Shown in pieces: positions 1 to 8,623 of a stretch of DNA of 21,181 nt. Position numbers and translations under genes: made by a program. This DNA is from a virus: positions 1 through 21,181 of IMG/VR virus record IMGVR_UViG_3300028925_003875; one strand, given 5' to 3'. The notes beneath the pieces are model-generated. The model made no database searches. It was not told the origin of the DNA and saw only the letters and a program-made list of their open reading frames with translations. Position 1 is the stretch's first letter. Each line of letters opens with the position of its first letter.

Positions 1-917
1 CGTTGTGCAGCAACAAAAGTCTGAACTGGGGCTAAAGTAGCTACTGTGCTTCCTTCAACTGCTACCAGCCCAGCACTAACTCGTGTGATTGTTGTATCTG
101 TAGCTGCACCGACATTAAGAGCAGTAAACTGAGGACTGTCTCCAGTACCTACACCGAATGCAGTACGTGCAGCATTAGCAGTACTTGATCCAGTGCCTCC
201 TTGAGCTATAGTAAGATCAGTAGATAATCCTGTTAGTTGTGTAATATCACTATTAACACCTGATCCTGCAAAACTTAAAGCAGTCTTCATCTCTGCTACA
301 CTTTTAGATACATATGCTGTAGCACCTGCATTAGCTTGTAAGAACTCACTAGCTGTAATAGTAGAAGGCAAATTAGTACTAGCAGCAGATGCAGCACTAG
401 TTACAGCACTTGCAGAGGCACTAGTAGCACTTGCATCGGCAGCAGCTAATGGAGCAGTTAAATCAATAAGTGTAAGTATATTGCCAGCAGCTACATCAAG
501 ATCATAAGTAGTAGTAGATGTGAAACCACTAAGAGTAACTCCATACCTGTTTGCATCAACTAAAAACGTATTAACTGTATACGCTGTAGTTGCTGTATAT
601 GCGCCACCACTAACAAATTCCGTAGTGAATGAAGACCATCTACTCGCATTAGCAGCACGATCCTCTGCAAACGTACCTGTACTTGGAGTACTATGAGATG
701 TATTACATTCCCAAATAGTAAACAAGTCTGGATCAACATACCTATCACCAGCAACAACTGTAGTAGCATTCTGCCACGTACCTTTGAAGTTAAGGATAGA
801 GACAAATCTTGCTAACACAGCATCTAATGAACGCCAGTTATCTCTTTCATTCTCATGCCAAGGAATCTTATCAAATTCGATTAATTCAAAGGCAAAGTTA
901 GTAGTTCTATCTACCAT
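1..917 (-). CDS. Tail-fibre-like protein (partial, C-terminus beyond window)
   Basis: The frame is open from ATG 917 to the left edge, giving 305 codons with no stop seen. The ribosome binding site AGGTGA begins right at the stop of the upstream gene, which fixes the start. The N-terminal 60 residues are mixed and rich in aromatic and charged residues. The middle is an Ala/Ser/Thr-rich stretch near residues 150-180 (repeated ASATSAS-like units). Next comes the motif IAQGGTGSSTANAARTAFG near residues 240-260, followed by short Thr/Val/Gly-rich segments. QGGTG...ARTAFG motifs and Ser/Ala repeats are common in phage tail fibres and other trimeric receptor-binding shaft proteins. It is the last virion gene visible in the leftward operon, a usual place for host-recognition proteins. 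The role is inferred; a long tail spike or baseplate component is also possible. Confidence 0.7.
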   Translation of the reverse strand, partial: MVDRTTNFAFELIEFDKIPWHENERDNWRSLDAVLARFVSILNFKGTWQNATTVVAGDRYVDPDLFTIWECNTSHSTPSTGTFAEDRAANASRWSSFTTEFVSGGAYTATTAYTVNTFLVDANRYGVTLSGFTSTTTYDLDVAAGNILTLIDLTAPLAAADASATSASASAVTSAASAASTNLPSTITASEFLQANAGATAYVSKSVAEMKTALSFAGSGVNSDITQLTGLSTDLTIAQGGTGSSTANAARTAFGVGTGDSPQFTALNVGAATDTTITRVSAGLVAVEGSTVATLAPVQTFVAAQ

Positions 918-926
918 AACTCACCT

Positions 927-1328
927 CTAAACGTCGATTTCAGTACCTACAACTTGTATATTCATTGCATTCAATGCCGTAACGGCTACTGTATAAGATA
1001 CAATGTCACCTGCTGAGAGATAATAAATCATAGGAGCAGGAGCTACTGTCAATGCAGCAGTTAAGCCACCAGGAGTAACAGTTGCAGAAGGATCATTAAA
1101 CAGCAATGCATTACTAGAGTGAAAGAACTCTACAGTAGTAAGTGCAACAGACGTTGCAACAGCAATACCATTTACATTAATAGCTAATGTACCACTACTA
1201 TCAGCACCTGACTTAGCTAAGAACATGAGTTGCACTTTAGCAGCCTTGCCCGTTGGAACAGTATAAACAGTAGTTGTGGCGATAGAGACTGTAGTTGCTT
1301 CTCCAAGTACACCAATTTTATCAGACAT
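927..1328 (-). CDS. Small beta-rich virion protein, unknown role
   Basis: This 133-residue protein starts at an ATG preceded by AAGGAG six bases upstream and ends 9 nt before the fibre-like gene. The sequence is rich in Val, Thr, Ala and Ser with alternating hydrophobic residues, has almost no charge in the second half, and has no signal peptide. This profile suggests a compact beta-sandwich, such as a small tail-associated or decoration protein. I do not recognise a named family. Its place between the nozzle-like gene and the fibre-like gene points to a tail-tip or fibre-attachment part, but that is inference from position only. Confidence 0.65.
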   Translation of the reverse strand: MSDKIGVLGEATTVSIATTTVYTVPTGKAAKVQLMFLAKSGADSSGTLAINVNGIAVATSVALTTVEFFHSSNALLFNDPSATVTPGGLTAALTVAPAPMIYYLSAGDIVSYTVAVTALNAMNIQVVGTEIDV

Positions 1329-1338
1329 CTTATTCTCC

Positions 1339-1605
1339 TTACGAGTTAATAGCTACACGGCCAAATGCAATATCCCTTGCGAGGACACCTGTTTGTTCCG
1401 AATGTTGAATTGTAACAGCATTAGTTACTGCTGCATCTAAATCGCCTTGCTCTACAAAATTGTAGAATGCTTTCGCTCCAGCAACACTTGTACGTTGTTG
1501 AAGGGCAGTAATTTCGTTACTAAGAATAACCATCTGAGCACGAAAAGTAGATTTACTTACCTTTACATTATCAGCAGGGAAGGCTGTATTGACATCACTT
1601 GTCAT
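1339..1605 (-). CDS. Small hypothetical virion protein
   Basis: This 88-residue protein has its ATG 3 nt after the stop of the nozzle-like gene. Its ribosome binding site AAGGAG lies inside the last codons of that gene, so the two are translationally linked. Residues 15-45 are predicted by eye to be helical with heptad-like hydrophobics (FRAQMVILSNEITALQQR), which could form a short coiled coil. The rest is mixed. No family is recognised. A short coiled-coil protein upstream of a fibre gene could be a fibre linker or chaperone, which is inference. Confidence 0.6.
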   Translation of the reverse strand: MTSDVNTAFPADNVKVSKSTFRAQMVILSNEITALQQRTSVAGAKAFYNFVEQGDLDAAVTNAVTIQHSEQTGVLARDIAFGRVAINS

Positions 1606-1608
1606 TCT

Positions 1609-3438
1609 CTATCTCCTTGGCGAACCAGTATGGTACGCAAGTGTTATTGAAATAAACTTTAATTCTTTTGTAGCATCACCAGACATACGTAGTTTCTGTA
1701 ACTTATACTTAACTGTCCAAGCATATAAGTTTTCTAATCTAGTAGGTCTGCCACCACCAAAATCATCTCCGAACTCGTCAGCACCAAATCCAGGAGCATC
1801 TCCACCTTCAAATTCCATACTAAGAATTGGATTAAGTACATCTACATCCCATCCTAGATCATCATCAAACTTAAGGACATCTTCTTCCCAATCTTCTCCT
1901 AGATCAGTACGATCAAGATAAATGTTATCTGTAAACATCTCAACATGAAACCTATTATCTCCTACGGTATCAAAGTTCAAATACCTACTACCCTTAGTAA
2001 GAAACCGTTGTCTATTATCTGACCACGGTAATTCCCATACAAATTTAATAGCTATGCCACTATTTTTAGCATCTACAATAGGAGTAAAACCAGTATAGTC
2101 TGTCCAAGGAGTATCATCATCCCACATTTCTTGACTACCTTCGTAGTCCTTATATATGTTATCTCCGTCATGTTCCTCACCAAGTACAAATACTTCTGTA
2201 CCTTCTGTCATAAACACTCTTTTTAATGCTGATACACAACCTGAACGAAAATTCCAATTCTTCCAATCAGCCCATGCTTCAATCTTTAACTTTTCATTTC
2301 TCTTATATACAAAGCATCTTGTCGTTGTAGTATTAGCTGCAAGATCATTATCAGGAATAAATAACATATAGTTGTCAGAGTGATTATCCCATATAGCCCA
2401 AGTACGGTCTTCAACAGCAAGAGTAGATTGTAACTTATTAATATACTGCCTGTATGCAGGATCAATAAGCTGTGAGTCTCTGTTACTTGTGACACTACCA
2501 GTAAACAATGCTCTCTTAGATGAACCAACACCAGACTGATCAGCAAATAACATGTTTTCACCGACAGTAGCAATCACTCTATGAGATAATGCTCCAACAC
2601 TTTCGATAGCATCATCAAAATCAGGAATATGATTATCCCCACTAAAAGTACCAATCGTTCCAGGTAGTACTGAATCAGCAAACATGACCATTAAATTATC
2701 TCTAAATCTACCAAGTCCTTTAATAATGGGATCGCCACTTGGAACCCTGGAACCAAGATCGACATTAACAGCATCATTAGGAGCACTATCACCAACCCAA
2801 GTACCAGACGTATCGGTATTAGAGATATATAATCTATCTTCTGCTCCCTCTTCTGGATCACCTGCCATGATAAGATAACGATTATGAGTAACCACAAACC
2901 TACAAATAGGAACATTTGCATTAGTGTCATCAGCCAAATCCTTTAAAAAGCTGCACTGCATTGCATTATTTACTATTAGTGGTTTATTCACACCATTACA
3001 TATGATTAGTTCACCATTAAAGATAGCAAAAGATACGAAAAAAGTAGTAGTCCAACCACTAGGGGAACCAGATAATGTACCAGCAATAGCATCATCCCAT
3101 ATTAAAGATGCAATACCGAGACTATCTATCTTTACTACTTTACCATTTTGTCCTACAGCAACAAGAAAGCCATTAAAGTAAGAAATGTTAATGATTACAT
3201 CCAAGAACGCACTTGTTTCAGAAAATAGTCGCGTACCAGGACGTACAGCATTAGCACCATCTATTCCTCTATGCATATTCTCTAACTTCTTAGAGAACTT
3301 AGTATCTAAGTTTAGATCATTATCAGACTCATTCCATCCACCACTAAAGTCCCGTATAGTGGCATCAAGTAAAACGTTACTACGTTGTACTTGTGCAGAT
3401 CGTCCTCTAGGACCGGATGGGAATAAGAATGTATCCAT
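1609..3438 (-). CDS. Tail nozzle / DNA-stabilisation-like protein
   Basis: The protein has 609 residues. Its start overlaps the stop of the upstream gene by one base (TAATG) and has no good ribosome binding site of its own, so translation is probably coupled. An early segment (LENMHRGIDGANAVRPGTRLF, about residues 52-72) resembles the N-terminal region of podovirus tail nozzle and DNA-stabilisation proteins (T7 gp12 and P22 gp10 types), where a conserved RPGT-like motif precedes beta-propeller blades. The following residues alternate short hydrophobic strands with Gly/Asn turns (YFNGFLVAVGQNGKVVKI; FAIFNGELIICNG), as in propeller repeats. The C-terminal 100 residues are acidic with a Gly/Asp-rich patch. 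Gene order (after the adaptor, before the fibre) fits a tail role. The assignment rests on pattern and context. Confidence 0.5.
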   Translation of the reverse strand: MDTFLFPSGPRGRSAQVQRSNVLLDATIRDFSGGWNESDNDLNLDTKFSKKLENMHRGIDGANAVRPGTRLFSETSAFLDVIINISYFNGFLVAVGQNGKVVKIDSLGIASLIWDDAIAGTLSGSPSGWTTTFFVSFAIFNGELIICNGVNKPLIVNNAMQCSFLKDLADDTNANVPICRFVVTHNRYLIMAGDPEEGAEDRLYISNTDTSGTWVGDSAPNDAVNVDLGSRVPSGDPIIKGLGRFRDNLMVMFADSVLPGTIGTFSGDNHIPDFDDAIESVGALSHRVIATVGENMLFADQSGVGSSKRALFTGSVTSNRDSQLIDPAYRQYINKLQSTLAVEDRTWAIWDNHSDNYMLFIPDNDLAANTTTTRCFVYKRNEKLKIEAWADWKNWNFRSGCVSALKRVFMTEGTEVFVLGEEHDGDNIYKDYEGSQEMWDDDTPWTDYTGFTPIVDAKNSGIAIKFVWELPWSDNRQRFLTKGSRYLNFDTVGDNRFHVEMFTDNIYLDRTDLGEDWEEDVLKFDDDLGWDVDVLNPILSMEFEGGDAPGFGADEFGDDFGGGRPTRLENLYAWTVKYKLQKLRMSGDATKELKFISITLAYHTGSPRR

Positions 3439-4805
3439 TAAAAGGGTATCACATCATCTATATCTGACAACTCATCAAAGAGTTGTATATCAGCTTGTGT
3501 GGCATTTCCAGAACGTAAACGATGTTTAATTTCTTCTAACAATCTGTCTCCTTCGCCATTGAGGCCATTACCAAAACCATTTGAATATGAATCTATTACA
3601 TCTTGTGCTGCATCATCTGGCATTCGTTCAAAGTGTCCGTAATCTTGTCTTACTGAGGCTATGTGTCTAGGAGCAACATTATCTGAAAGACCATGAAGAG
3701 CACTATCATCATCATCAACATAATCCCAAGGGTCTGGTCCTTCGTCTCCTTGATCCCTTCTTAAAACTCTATTAGCTTCATTCCTTCTAGTAGTAGCTGC
3801 TTCATTCTTATTATATATCTTACGATTTGCTGTTTGTTCTACTTTACCTGGACCTTCAAATTCTAGTTCTCCTAATCTCTGTTCACGTTTCTTACTTGTT
3901 ATAGCACGTAACATTGCTGCCCCTGCTGGATCAGGAAGTTCTCCATAATTAGCAGAAGCTGGCCCATTGAAAAGATCACTAGTACTTTCTACACCTAAGC
4001 TTCTATCTTCAGCAGGACGTAGCCCTTTCTTCTCAGCTTTAGCACGTACTTTAGGAATACTAATCTCTGCTGGTGGACCTCCATGTTGAGACTTCGCACC
4101 AGTAACTCTACCACCAGTAAAATTACCAGTAGTATTCTTTAGTGGCTTAGTTAAAGCAGCTTGTCCCATCATTTCTAGCATCTTTGGTCCTTTACCAAAC
4201 AGTGTACCAGATTTAAGACTATCTCCAGGCTTTAGTCCTCTAAGTAACAGTTGATCTAACAACTCAGACTGTGGATGAAGCTTTGGTCCTGTTATTGCAT
4301 CTTTGGCTTGTTGCTCATTAATTCCACCTTGAGATTTAGGTCTACCAATTAAGTCCTTTACTTGTCTTGGATTAGGTAATGCATTCTGTACTAGTGTATG
4401 CATATTATTACCATTACTTCCTAATCCTCCACTAAATATTGTCGGTACTGAGTTATCAGCTTTATCTACAATACCGTATGCTGGATTCTTTCCACCAGCT
4501 AACATCATAGTCTTTAAGTCTTCACCTGGAGCTAACTTCTTAGCTGGTCCTATACCAGGAATCATACCAACAGCATCCATTGCTGCACCACTAAAGTCAC
4601 CTCGTCTTATACTTCCTGGTAAATCATATGCAGACTGTAACGCTCCTAACGGTGTAAAGTCTGCTGTACCAAGTATACCTTCAATTATTTTATTAGTGCG
4701 ATGTCCTTCAGCCCCAAAGAATTGGGCTATATCTTGCATAAGACTTTTAGGAGTAGTATCAGCCGCCTTTAACTTTCCTTTAGGTCTAAACTCATTATTA
4801 GCCAT
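3438..4805 (-). CDS. Possible internal virion / ejection protein
   Basis: The protein has 455 residues. ATG 4805 has an AGGG-type ribosome binding site, and the stop overlaps the next start (TAATG). The N-terminus has a Gly/Ala-rich amphipathic segment near residues 40-90 (ILGTADFTPLGALQSAYDLP and AVGMIPGIGPAKKL). Segments of this kind occur in internal virion and ejection proteins and in polymorphic-toxin-like phage proteins. The remainder is Lys/Arg-, Gly- and Asn-rich, with an acidic C-terminus (LSDIDDVIPF), and looks partly disordered. No catalytic motif is seen. Position between the adaptor and nozzle genes supports a virion protein. The precise function is unknown and the ejection role is inference. 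Confidence 0.5.
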   Translation of the reverse strand: MANNEFRPKGKLKAADTTPKSLMQDIAQFFGAEGHRTNKIIEGILGTADFTPLGALQSAYDLPGSIRRGDFSGAAMDAVGMIPGIGPAKKLAPGEDLKTMMLAGGKNPAYGIVDKADNSVPTIFSGGLGSNGNNMHTLVQNALPNPRQVKDLIGRPKSQGGINEQQAKDAITGPKLHPQSELLDQLLLRGLKPGDSLKSGTLFGKGPKMLEMMGQAALTKPLKNTTGNFTGGRVTGAKSQHGGPPAEISIPKVRAKAEKKGLRPAEDRSLGVESTSDLFNGPASANYGELPDPAGAAMLRAITSKKREQRLGELEFEGPGKVEQTANRKIYNKNEAATTRRNEANRVLRRDQGDEGPDPWDYVDDDDSALHGLSDNVAPRHIASVRQDYGHFERMPDDAAQDVIDSYSNGFGNGLNGEGDRLLEEIKHRLRSGNATQADIQLFDELSDIDDVIPF

Positions 4806-4821
4806 TATGCTACCCTATGCA

Positions 4822-5493
4822 CTACACTAACTCAACAAAGCTAAACGTCTGTGGAATAGCTGTTACAGGATCGAGGCTAATAGGTGCTGAGTTAAAGGTA
4901 TTTTTGAGTTGTTTCACCCTAGCCTCGAACAGGAGTTGGAACTTCTGAGTTGCATTAGGATTTGTGCCATCATCTTCTAAGTAATCAAAGGTGGCTCCAA
5001 GTATCAATGCTTGATCATCAAAATCAATCTCATCTGTTCCAATAAACGTAGTTGGCTTAGTACGATACTGGATGTCTACATTACCAGTAGCAGTCTTAGG
5101 CCAGATATTAAATACTTTAGTAATCTTATTAGTAGCCGTAGGCCCTAATGATTCAAAATGAATAGGTGTTGTACCTGATAAAGTGTTTGGATTAGTAGTA
5201 AGGGCAGCTAACTTTGTAAGTGCTGAATTACTATTATCAGGATAAATTACTCGTATGTCTTCAAACCGTTTAAGAGTATCAGTGAGATCAGCAGTAACTA
5301 CCCCTAATGTCCCATCTAATGTAAAGGTAGTCCATGAAAGAAATTGAGGCCAAAAGACCTCTTCAAACATAACGTCAAACTTATGCTGGATCATCTCAGC
5401 AATGCGATCCTCTGCATAAGTCTGTACGCCAGTACCAGCTACCATAGACAACCTATCGGCTGTCCTAGTAATTAATTGAGTTAATGTACTCAT
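4822..5493 (-). CDS. Head-tail adaptor-like protein
   Basis: The protein has 223 residues. The N-terminal helices (TQLITRTADRLSMV...YAEDRIAEMIQHKFDVMFEE) are followed by a beta-rich middle containing WPQFLSWTTFTLDGTLG and RFEDIRVIYPD. A C-terminal helical segment follows (DDQALILGATFDYLEDDG, then FEARVKQLKN). This helix-strand-helix layout and the I-R-V-I-Y-P-D motif resemble connector adaptors that bind below the portal (T7 gp11 / P22 gp4 type). Size and position between head and nozzle genes agree. The chosen start has no purine-rich ribosome binding site and sits 17 nt after an 11-bp mRNA hairpin. An internal ATG at residue 17 is possible, but it would cut the first helix. Confidence 0.55.
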   Translation of the reverse strand: MSTLTQLITRTADRLSMVAGTGVQTYAEDRIAEMIQHKFDVMFEEVFWPQFLSWTTFTLDGTLGVVTADLTDTLKRFEDIRVIYPDNSNSALTKLAALTTNPNTLSGTTPIHFESLGPTATNKITKVFNIWPKTATGNVDIQYRTKPTTFIGTDEIDFDDQALILGATFDYLEDDGTNPNATQKFQLLFEARVKQLKNTFNSAPISLDPVTAIPQTFSFVELV

Positions 5494-5510
5494 GATATGA
5501 CAGCAGAAGT

Positions 5511-5547
5511 GTCGGTAGGTCGAAGGGGAGGAATAAGACCTACCGAC
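5511..5547 (-). promoter_or_regulatory. Intergenic 11-bp perfect hairpin in the late mRNA
   Basis: Positions 5511-5521 and 5537-5547 are perfect reverse complements (GTCGGTAGGTC / GACCTACCGAC) around a 15-nt loop. In the leftward mRNA the loop contains the pyrimidine run CCUCCCC. There is no U-tract after the stem, so it is not a standard intrinsic terminator. It lies between the decoration-like gene and the adaptor gene, just before an ATG that lacks a ribosome binding site. It could be an RNA-processing site, a partial terminator or a translational control element. Confidence 0.6.
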
Positions 5548-5559
5548 TATCTTCTATGT

Positions 5560-6255
5560 CTAACCAGTAAACTGCTCGACACCGTGAAGATCACTTGTGT
5601 TACACAAGTAACGAATTTCACTTACAATTGAACCATCACTAGCAGATGCAGCATCGAACGTGCCACGAGGATCACCCGTAGTAGCCGTCTGTGGATCAGT
5701 AGTAATGGCGGCTGTTAACACTCCAGCAGCAACAACTCCATCTTCAGTATCACTAAGCAAACTTGTTCCTGCATAAGGAATACCAAGCTTATCTGCCCAA
5801 CCTACATCAACAGTATCAGAAGCTGCCCCAGTAGCAATAGCCATACTATCAACATATTTAAAGGCTTTAGCACCAGCAATTACTCCTGTGCCTGAAAGTG
5901 TAAAACTTTCTGACATAATTTGACCAAGATAATCTCTACCAGTAATTGATAACACATGATCAGACCCAGCACTTCCTGTGCAAGATAGTGTTCGACCAAA
6001 TGTAGCATCAATCATACCAGAAGTAGTAGTTAGTGAAGTAGCACTACCATCAAACGTATTCTTGTAGTTAGCAGAAGTGTAACTTGTTGCTGAGTTAGTA
6101 GCACTTACTCCATCCCAAATACCATCTGCATCAATAGCAGCAGGAGCACCAAGACTAATAAGAACAGCATTACCTACAACATCAGCAGCAAATTCCATGT
6201 TAGGAACATACTGACTAATACTACGTGGGCGGTTGTCTGCGATAACTTTCGACAT
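5560..6255 (-). CDS. Beta-rich virion protein, probably capsid decoration
   Basis: The protein has 231 residues. ATG 6255 is preceded by AAAGGA eight bases upstream. The sequence is very rich in Ala, Ser, Thr and Gly with few charges. It has a core region near residues 85-165 with alternating strands: GRTLSCTG, HVLSITGRDYLGQIMSE, FTLSGTG, AKAFKYVDSMAI, and VDVGWADKLGIPYAG. The pattern (TG-x-D-x-x-G, then GTG-x-x-x-G-x-K-A-F, then G-x-x-D-x-LG-x-P) is one I associate with small structural proteins encoded just downstream of capsid genes in podoviruses. A head decoration or minor head role is inferred. It is the last gene before the intergenic hairpin. Confidence 0.55.
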   Translation of the reverse strand: MSKVIADNRPRSISQYVPNMEFAADVVGNAVLISLGAPAAIDADGIWDGVSATNSATSYTSANYKNTFDGSATSLTTTSGMIDATFGRTLSCTGSAGSDHVLSITGRDYLGQIMSESFTLSGTGVIAGAKAFKYVDSMAIATGAASDTVDVGWADKLGIPYAGTSLLSDTEDGVVAAGVLTAAITTDPQTATTGDPRGTFDAASASDGSIVSEIRYLCNTSDLHGVEQFTG

Positions 6256-6267
6256 AACTTATATCCT

Positions 6268-6645
6268 TTATATTTGTGCGACTTTAGAAGTTCTAGAACG
6301 ACTAGATACTTGCTCTGACTTAGATTTGAGACTGGTTTGGGAAGCTGTTCCCATTACATCTCCAGAATCCATATCTACTAATTCAGGGTCTTGCAAGAAA
6401 CCTTGACGTTCCATCTCTTCGCGGGTCCAAACGTGAATAGAGGAGCCACTAGGAAAGTACACCATCCAACCGCCATCTTGTTCGATATCTTCAAACTCGA
6501 AGCCTCCTAAAAGTTTAGGATTACCCTCTTTATCATTAATGGGTTCTCCTTTAGCATCTTTTAGTGTCTTAGGTGTAGCAACTCTTCGTAACCTTGTTTC
6601 CTCTATTTTATGTACTTCAAAACGTGGCTTGATATTCGTATTCAT
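6268..6645 (-). CDS. Small conserved-type head-region protein
   Basis: The protein has 125 residues. I choose the ATG at 6645, with AAGGAG eight bases upstream. A GTG three codons earlier overlaps the ribosome binding site and is unlikely to be used. The middle segment GGWMVYFPSGSSIHVWTREEMERQGF (roughly residues 58-83, quoted in parts: GGWMVYFPSG and IHVWTREEMERQGF) looks like a small folded domain. Both ends are charged, and the last 30 residues are Ser/Lys-rich and probably disordered. Proteins with this W-x-V-Y-F-P-x-G pattern are often encoded directly after the capsid gene, but their role is not known to me. It may be a head-completion or capsid-associated factor. Confidence 0.6.
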   Translation of the reverse strand: MNTNIKPRFEVHKIEETRLRRVATPKTLKDAKGEPINDKEGNPKLLGGFEFEDIEQDGGWMVYFPSGSSIHVWTREEMERQGFLQDPELVDMDSGDVMGTASQTSLKSKSEQVSSRSRTSKVAQI

Positions 6646-6662
6646 CCCCTTCACTCCTTATA

Positions 6663-7622
6663 CTACGAGTTAATCAAAACGGCGTGAGTACGGAAAGCTT
6701 TCCACATGCACCACTGACCTTGCCAAACAATCCTACGACCTTGAGCATCAATCGTCCAAGGAGATACGAGTTCCTTAACCTTCATGTTAACATGCTTAAG
6801 AATATGTAGACGCAAGAACTTACTATTAATAAAGAACGCCTTATTAACAGGACAGTCTTCATCATACATCATTGGAATGTTTTGGTGTTTAACACCAGAG
6901 AACCCTAAGTCCATCATCTTCTTACCAGAATTAGACTCAGACAGATTAATCACTACCTTATCACGTACAGCAGTACGATAATGACGATACAGATTACGAC
7001 CCGTAAGGATAACATCTGGCTTATCACCTTTAAGAGTAAGGTCCATCAAGATATCATCAAAGGCTTCTTCAATGTTAGTCGAGTCTAGATTGCCATTGAA
7101 ATCGTAAGCTGAAGTTCTCCACTGAGATTCCGTGGCCCGATTAATATTACCAACTGTACCTGTCGTTGGATCATCAGGAATAAGAAGTCCAAGACCTTGA
7201 GGATCAGTACCAGCACCAGAAGCATACAAGTACTCAGAGAACTTCTCTTTAATACTTTCTTCTAGTACATCAATCTTTGCCTTCATCAATTTAAAGATTT
7301 GTGCTGCACCTTGGTTCTCATCTTCTTCTTGATCACTAATGACAACACTACCAGCAACACGCGCCCAATTATACGTTACCGTATCAAACTCATTGGTCTG
7401 TGTGATTGGTTGTTCATCATAATATTCATAAGATGAAATGTTAGGGTTACGACCCAACGTGAGAGGGTTCGTAATTTCGTGACCACCATCTTCAAATTCA
7501 ACACGATTATTAGCGAAAGCCCATGCCATAAGAGCATTAGACTTAATAGAAGCCAAGATTAGCTTCTTGCGTGACTTCGTAAGTGTTGAGTTGAGTACTG
7601 TGGCAATAGGTGTACTCGCCAT
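6663..7622 (-). CDS. Major capsid protein
   Basis: The protein has 319 residues and builds the icosahedral head shell. The ATG is preceded by AGGAG eight bases upstream, one of the best ribosome binding sites in the operon, as expected for the most abundant virion protein. The N-terminal 35 residues are helical, followed by a beta-hairpin-like extension (FEDGGHEITNPLTLGRNPNI). Next come a helix-rich section (QIFKLMKAKIDVLEESIKEKFSEYLY, quoted in parts: LMKAKIDVLEESIKEKF) and a C-terminal domain with KGDKPDVILTGRNLYRHY and a final strand region. This is consistent with the HK97 fold used by tailed phages. It sits directly after the scaffold gene, which strengthens the call. No protease gene is seen beside it. 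Confidence 0.85.
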   Translation of the reverse strand: MASTPIATVLNSTLTKSRKKLILASIKSNALMAWAFANNRVEFEDGGHEITNPLTLGRNPNISSYEYYDEQPITQTNEFDTVTYNWARVAGSVVISDQEEDENQGAAQIFKLMKAKIDVLEESIKEKFSEYLYASGAGTDPQGLGLLIPDDPTTGTVGNINRATESQWRTSAYDFNGNLDSTNIEEAFDDILMDLTLKGDKPDVILTGRNLYRHYRTAVRDKVVINLSESNSGKKMMDLGFSGVKHQNIPMMYDEDCPVNKAFFINSKFLRLHILKHVNMKVKELVSPWTIDAQGRRIVWQGQWCMWKAFRTHAVLINS

Positions 7623-7632
7623 TTAACTTCTC

Positions 7633-8613
7633 CTAAAATGTTATTCCAGCCTCTCGCATGGCATCTTTAACGATGTCACCCGTAGAGGTATTAACGTCTG
7701 CTACCGAGGCAGTATCAGTAGTATTAGCTTGAACTACTTTACCGTTAGGTAACTGTTGCTGTGTATTTTCTACTGGACCTTGTACCTTCTGAGCATCGTG
7801 CTCTTGTTGTAATTGATCTAGTGGCTTATTCCAATCAAGACTCTTCTGTAAGTAGAAGTTCTGGAGCTTTAAATACGCAGCTTCTGGAGATAACGTACTA
7901 TCTTCTGTCAGAAGTCGGGCGAGTGAGCTTTCATGTATTGCTGCATCAGGATGTCTAGTACTAAACTCATTGTATAGTCTTTGACTCTCTGCACTAGCAG
8001 CAGTAGTTTCGGCTCGTCCTTGTTGTTCTGTTACTAATGGTTTAACAGCATTATCTATCATCTGTTTGATGGCTTGTGTGTCCATCCCACCACCACCAGT
8101 AAGCAGTGCATCTATATTATGCCCTGCCGACTGTGCTTGTGTCAACATATAACTTAATGTTTCTACAGGATTTTCTTTATATGAACTAATAATTTGTGCG
8201 CCAGTAGTCACCTCTTCAGGAGACAATCCGTATTGTGTGCCAATTGTACCAGCATTATTAATTGCATCCATCTGTGCCTTAACAGTCTCTAACTCTTTAG
8301 TAATATTATCAGCACGAGATTTTTCACGTTGGGCGGTTTCATAGAACCTACGTTCCTTACCACCAGTAGCAATTATTTGTCCATCTGCTCCTACTAAGTC
8401 TTGGGGACCACGAGCAGTTTGTTGTTGCTCTTGAGTACTGCTTCCCTCAATATCTTGTTCACTACTGGCTGTAGATGCTTGTTCTGTAGTCTCCTCCGAC
8501 GTTCCTGCATCTTGTTCTTCTGTGTCATCGCTTGTAGTCGGTTCATCCCCTTCTCCAATACTATCTAAAATCGCTTCATCGGTGCTTACCAAGGTAATCT
8601 CATCATCTAACAT
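7633..8613 (-). CDS. Capsid scaffolding protein
   Basis: The protein has 326 residues. ATG 8613 has AGGGG seven bases upstream. The first 70 residues are strongly acidic and rich in Glu, Asp, Ser, Thr and Gln. They are followed by a basic patch (GGKERRFYETAQREKSRAD) leading into a heptad helix (ITKELETVKAQMDAI). The second half is helical and Gln-rich with a Gly patch (LLTGGGGMD) in the middle. Such an acidic, coiled-coil, low-complexity protein immediately upstream of the capsid gene is typical of scaffolds, which direct assembly of the procapsid and are then released. The scaffold role is inferred from composition plus position. No protease motif is visible. Confidence 0.8.
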   Translation of the reverse strand: MLDDEITLVSTDEAILDSIGEGDEPTTSDDTEEQDAGTSEETTEQASTASSEQDIEGSSTQEQQQTARGPQDLVGADGQIIATGGKERRFYETAQREKSRADNITKELETVKAQMDAINNAGTIGTQYGLSPEEVTTGAQIISSYKENPVETLSYMLTQAQSAGHNIDALLTGGGGMDTQAIKQMIDNAVKPLVTEQQGRAETTAASAESQRLYNEFSTRHPDAAIHESSLARLLTEDSTLSPEAAYLKLQNFYLQKSLDWNKPLDQLQQEHDAQKVQGPVENTQQQLPNGKVVQANTTDTASVADVNTSTGDIVKDAMREAGITF

Positions 8614-8623
8614 AGTTCATCCC

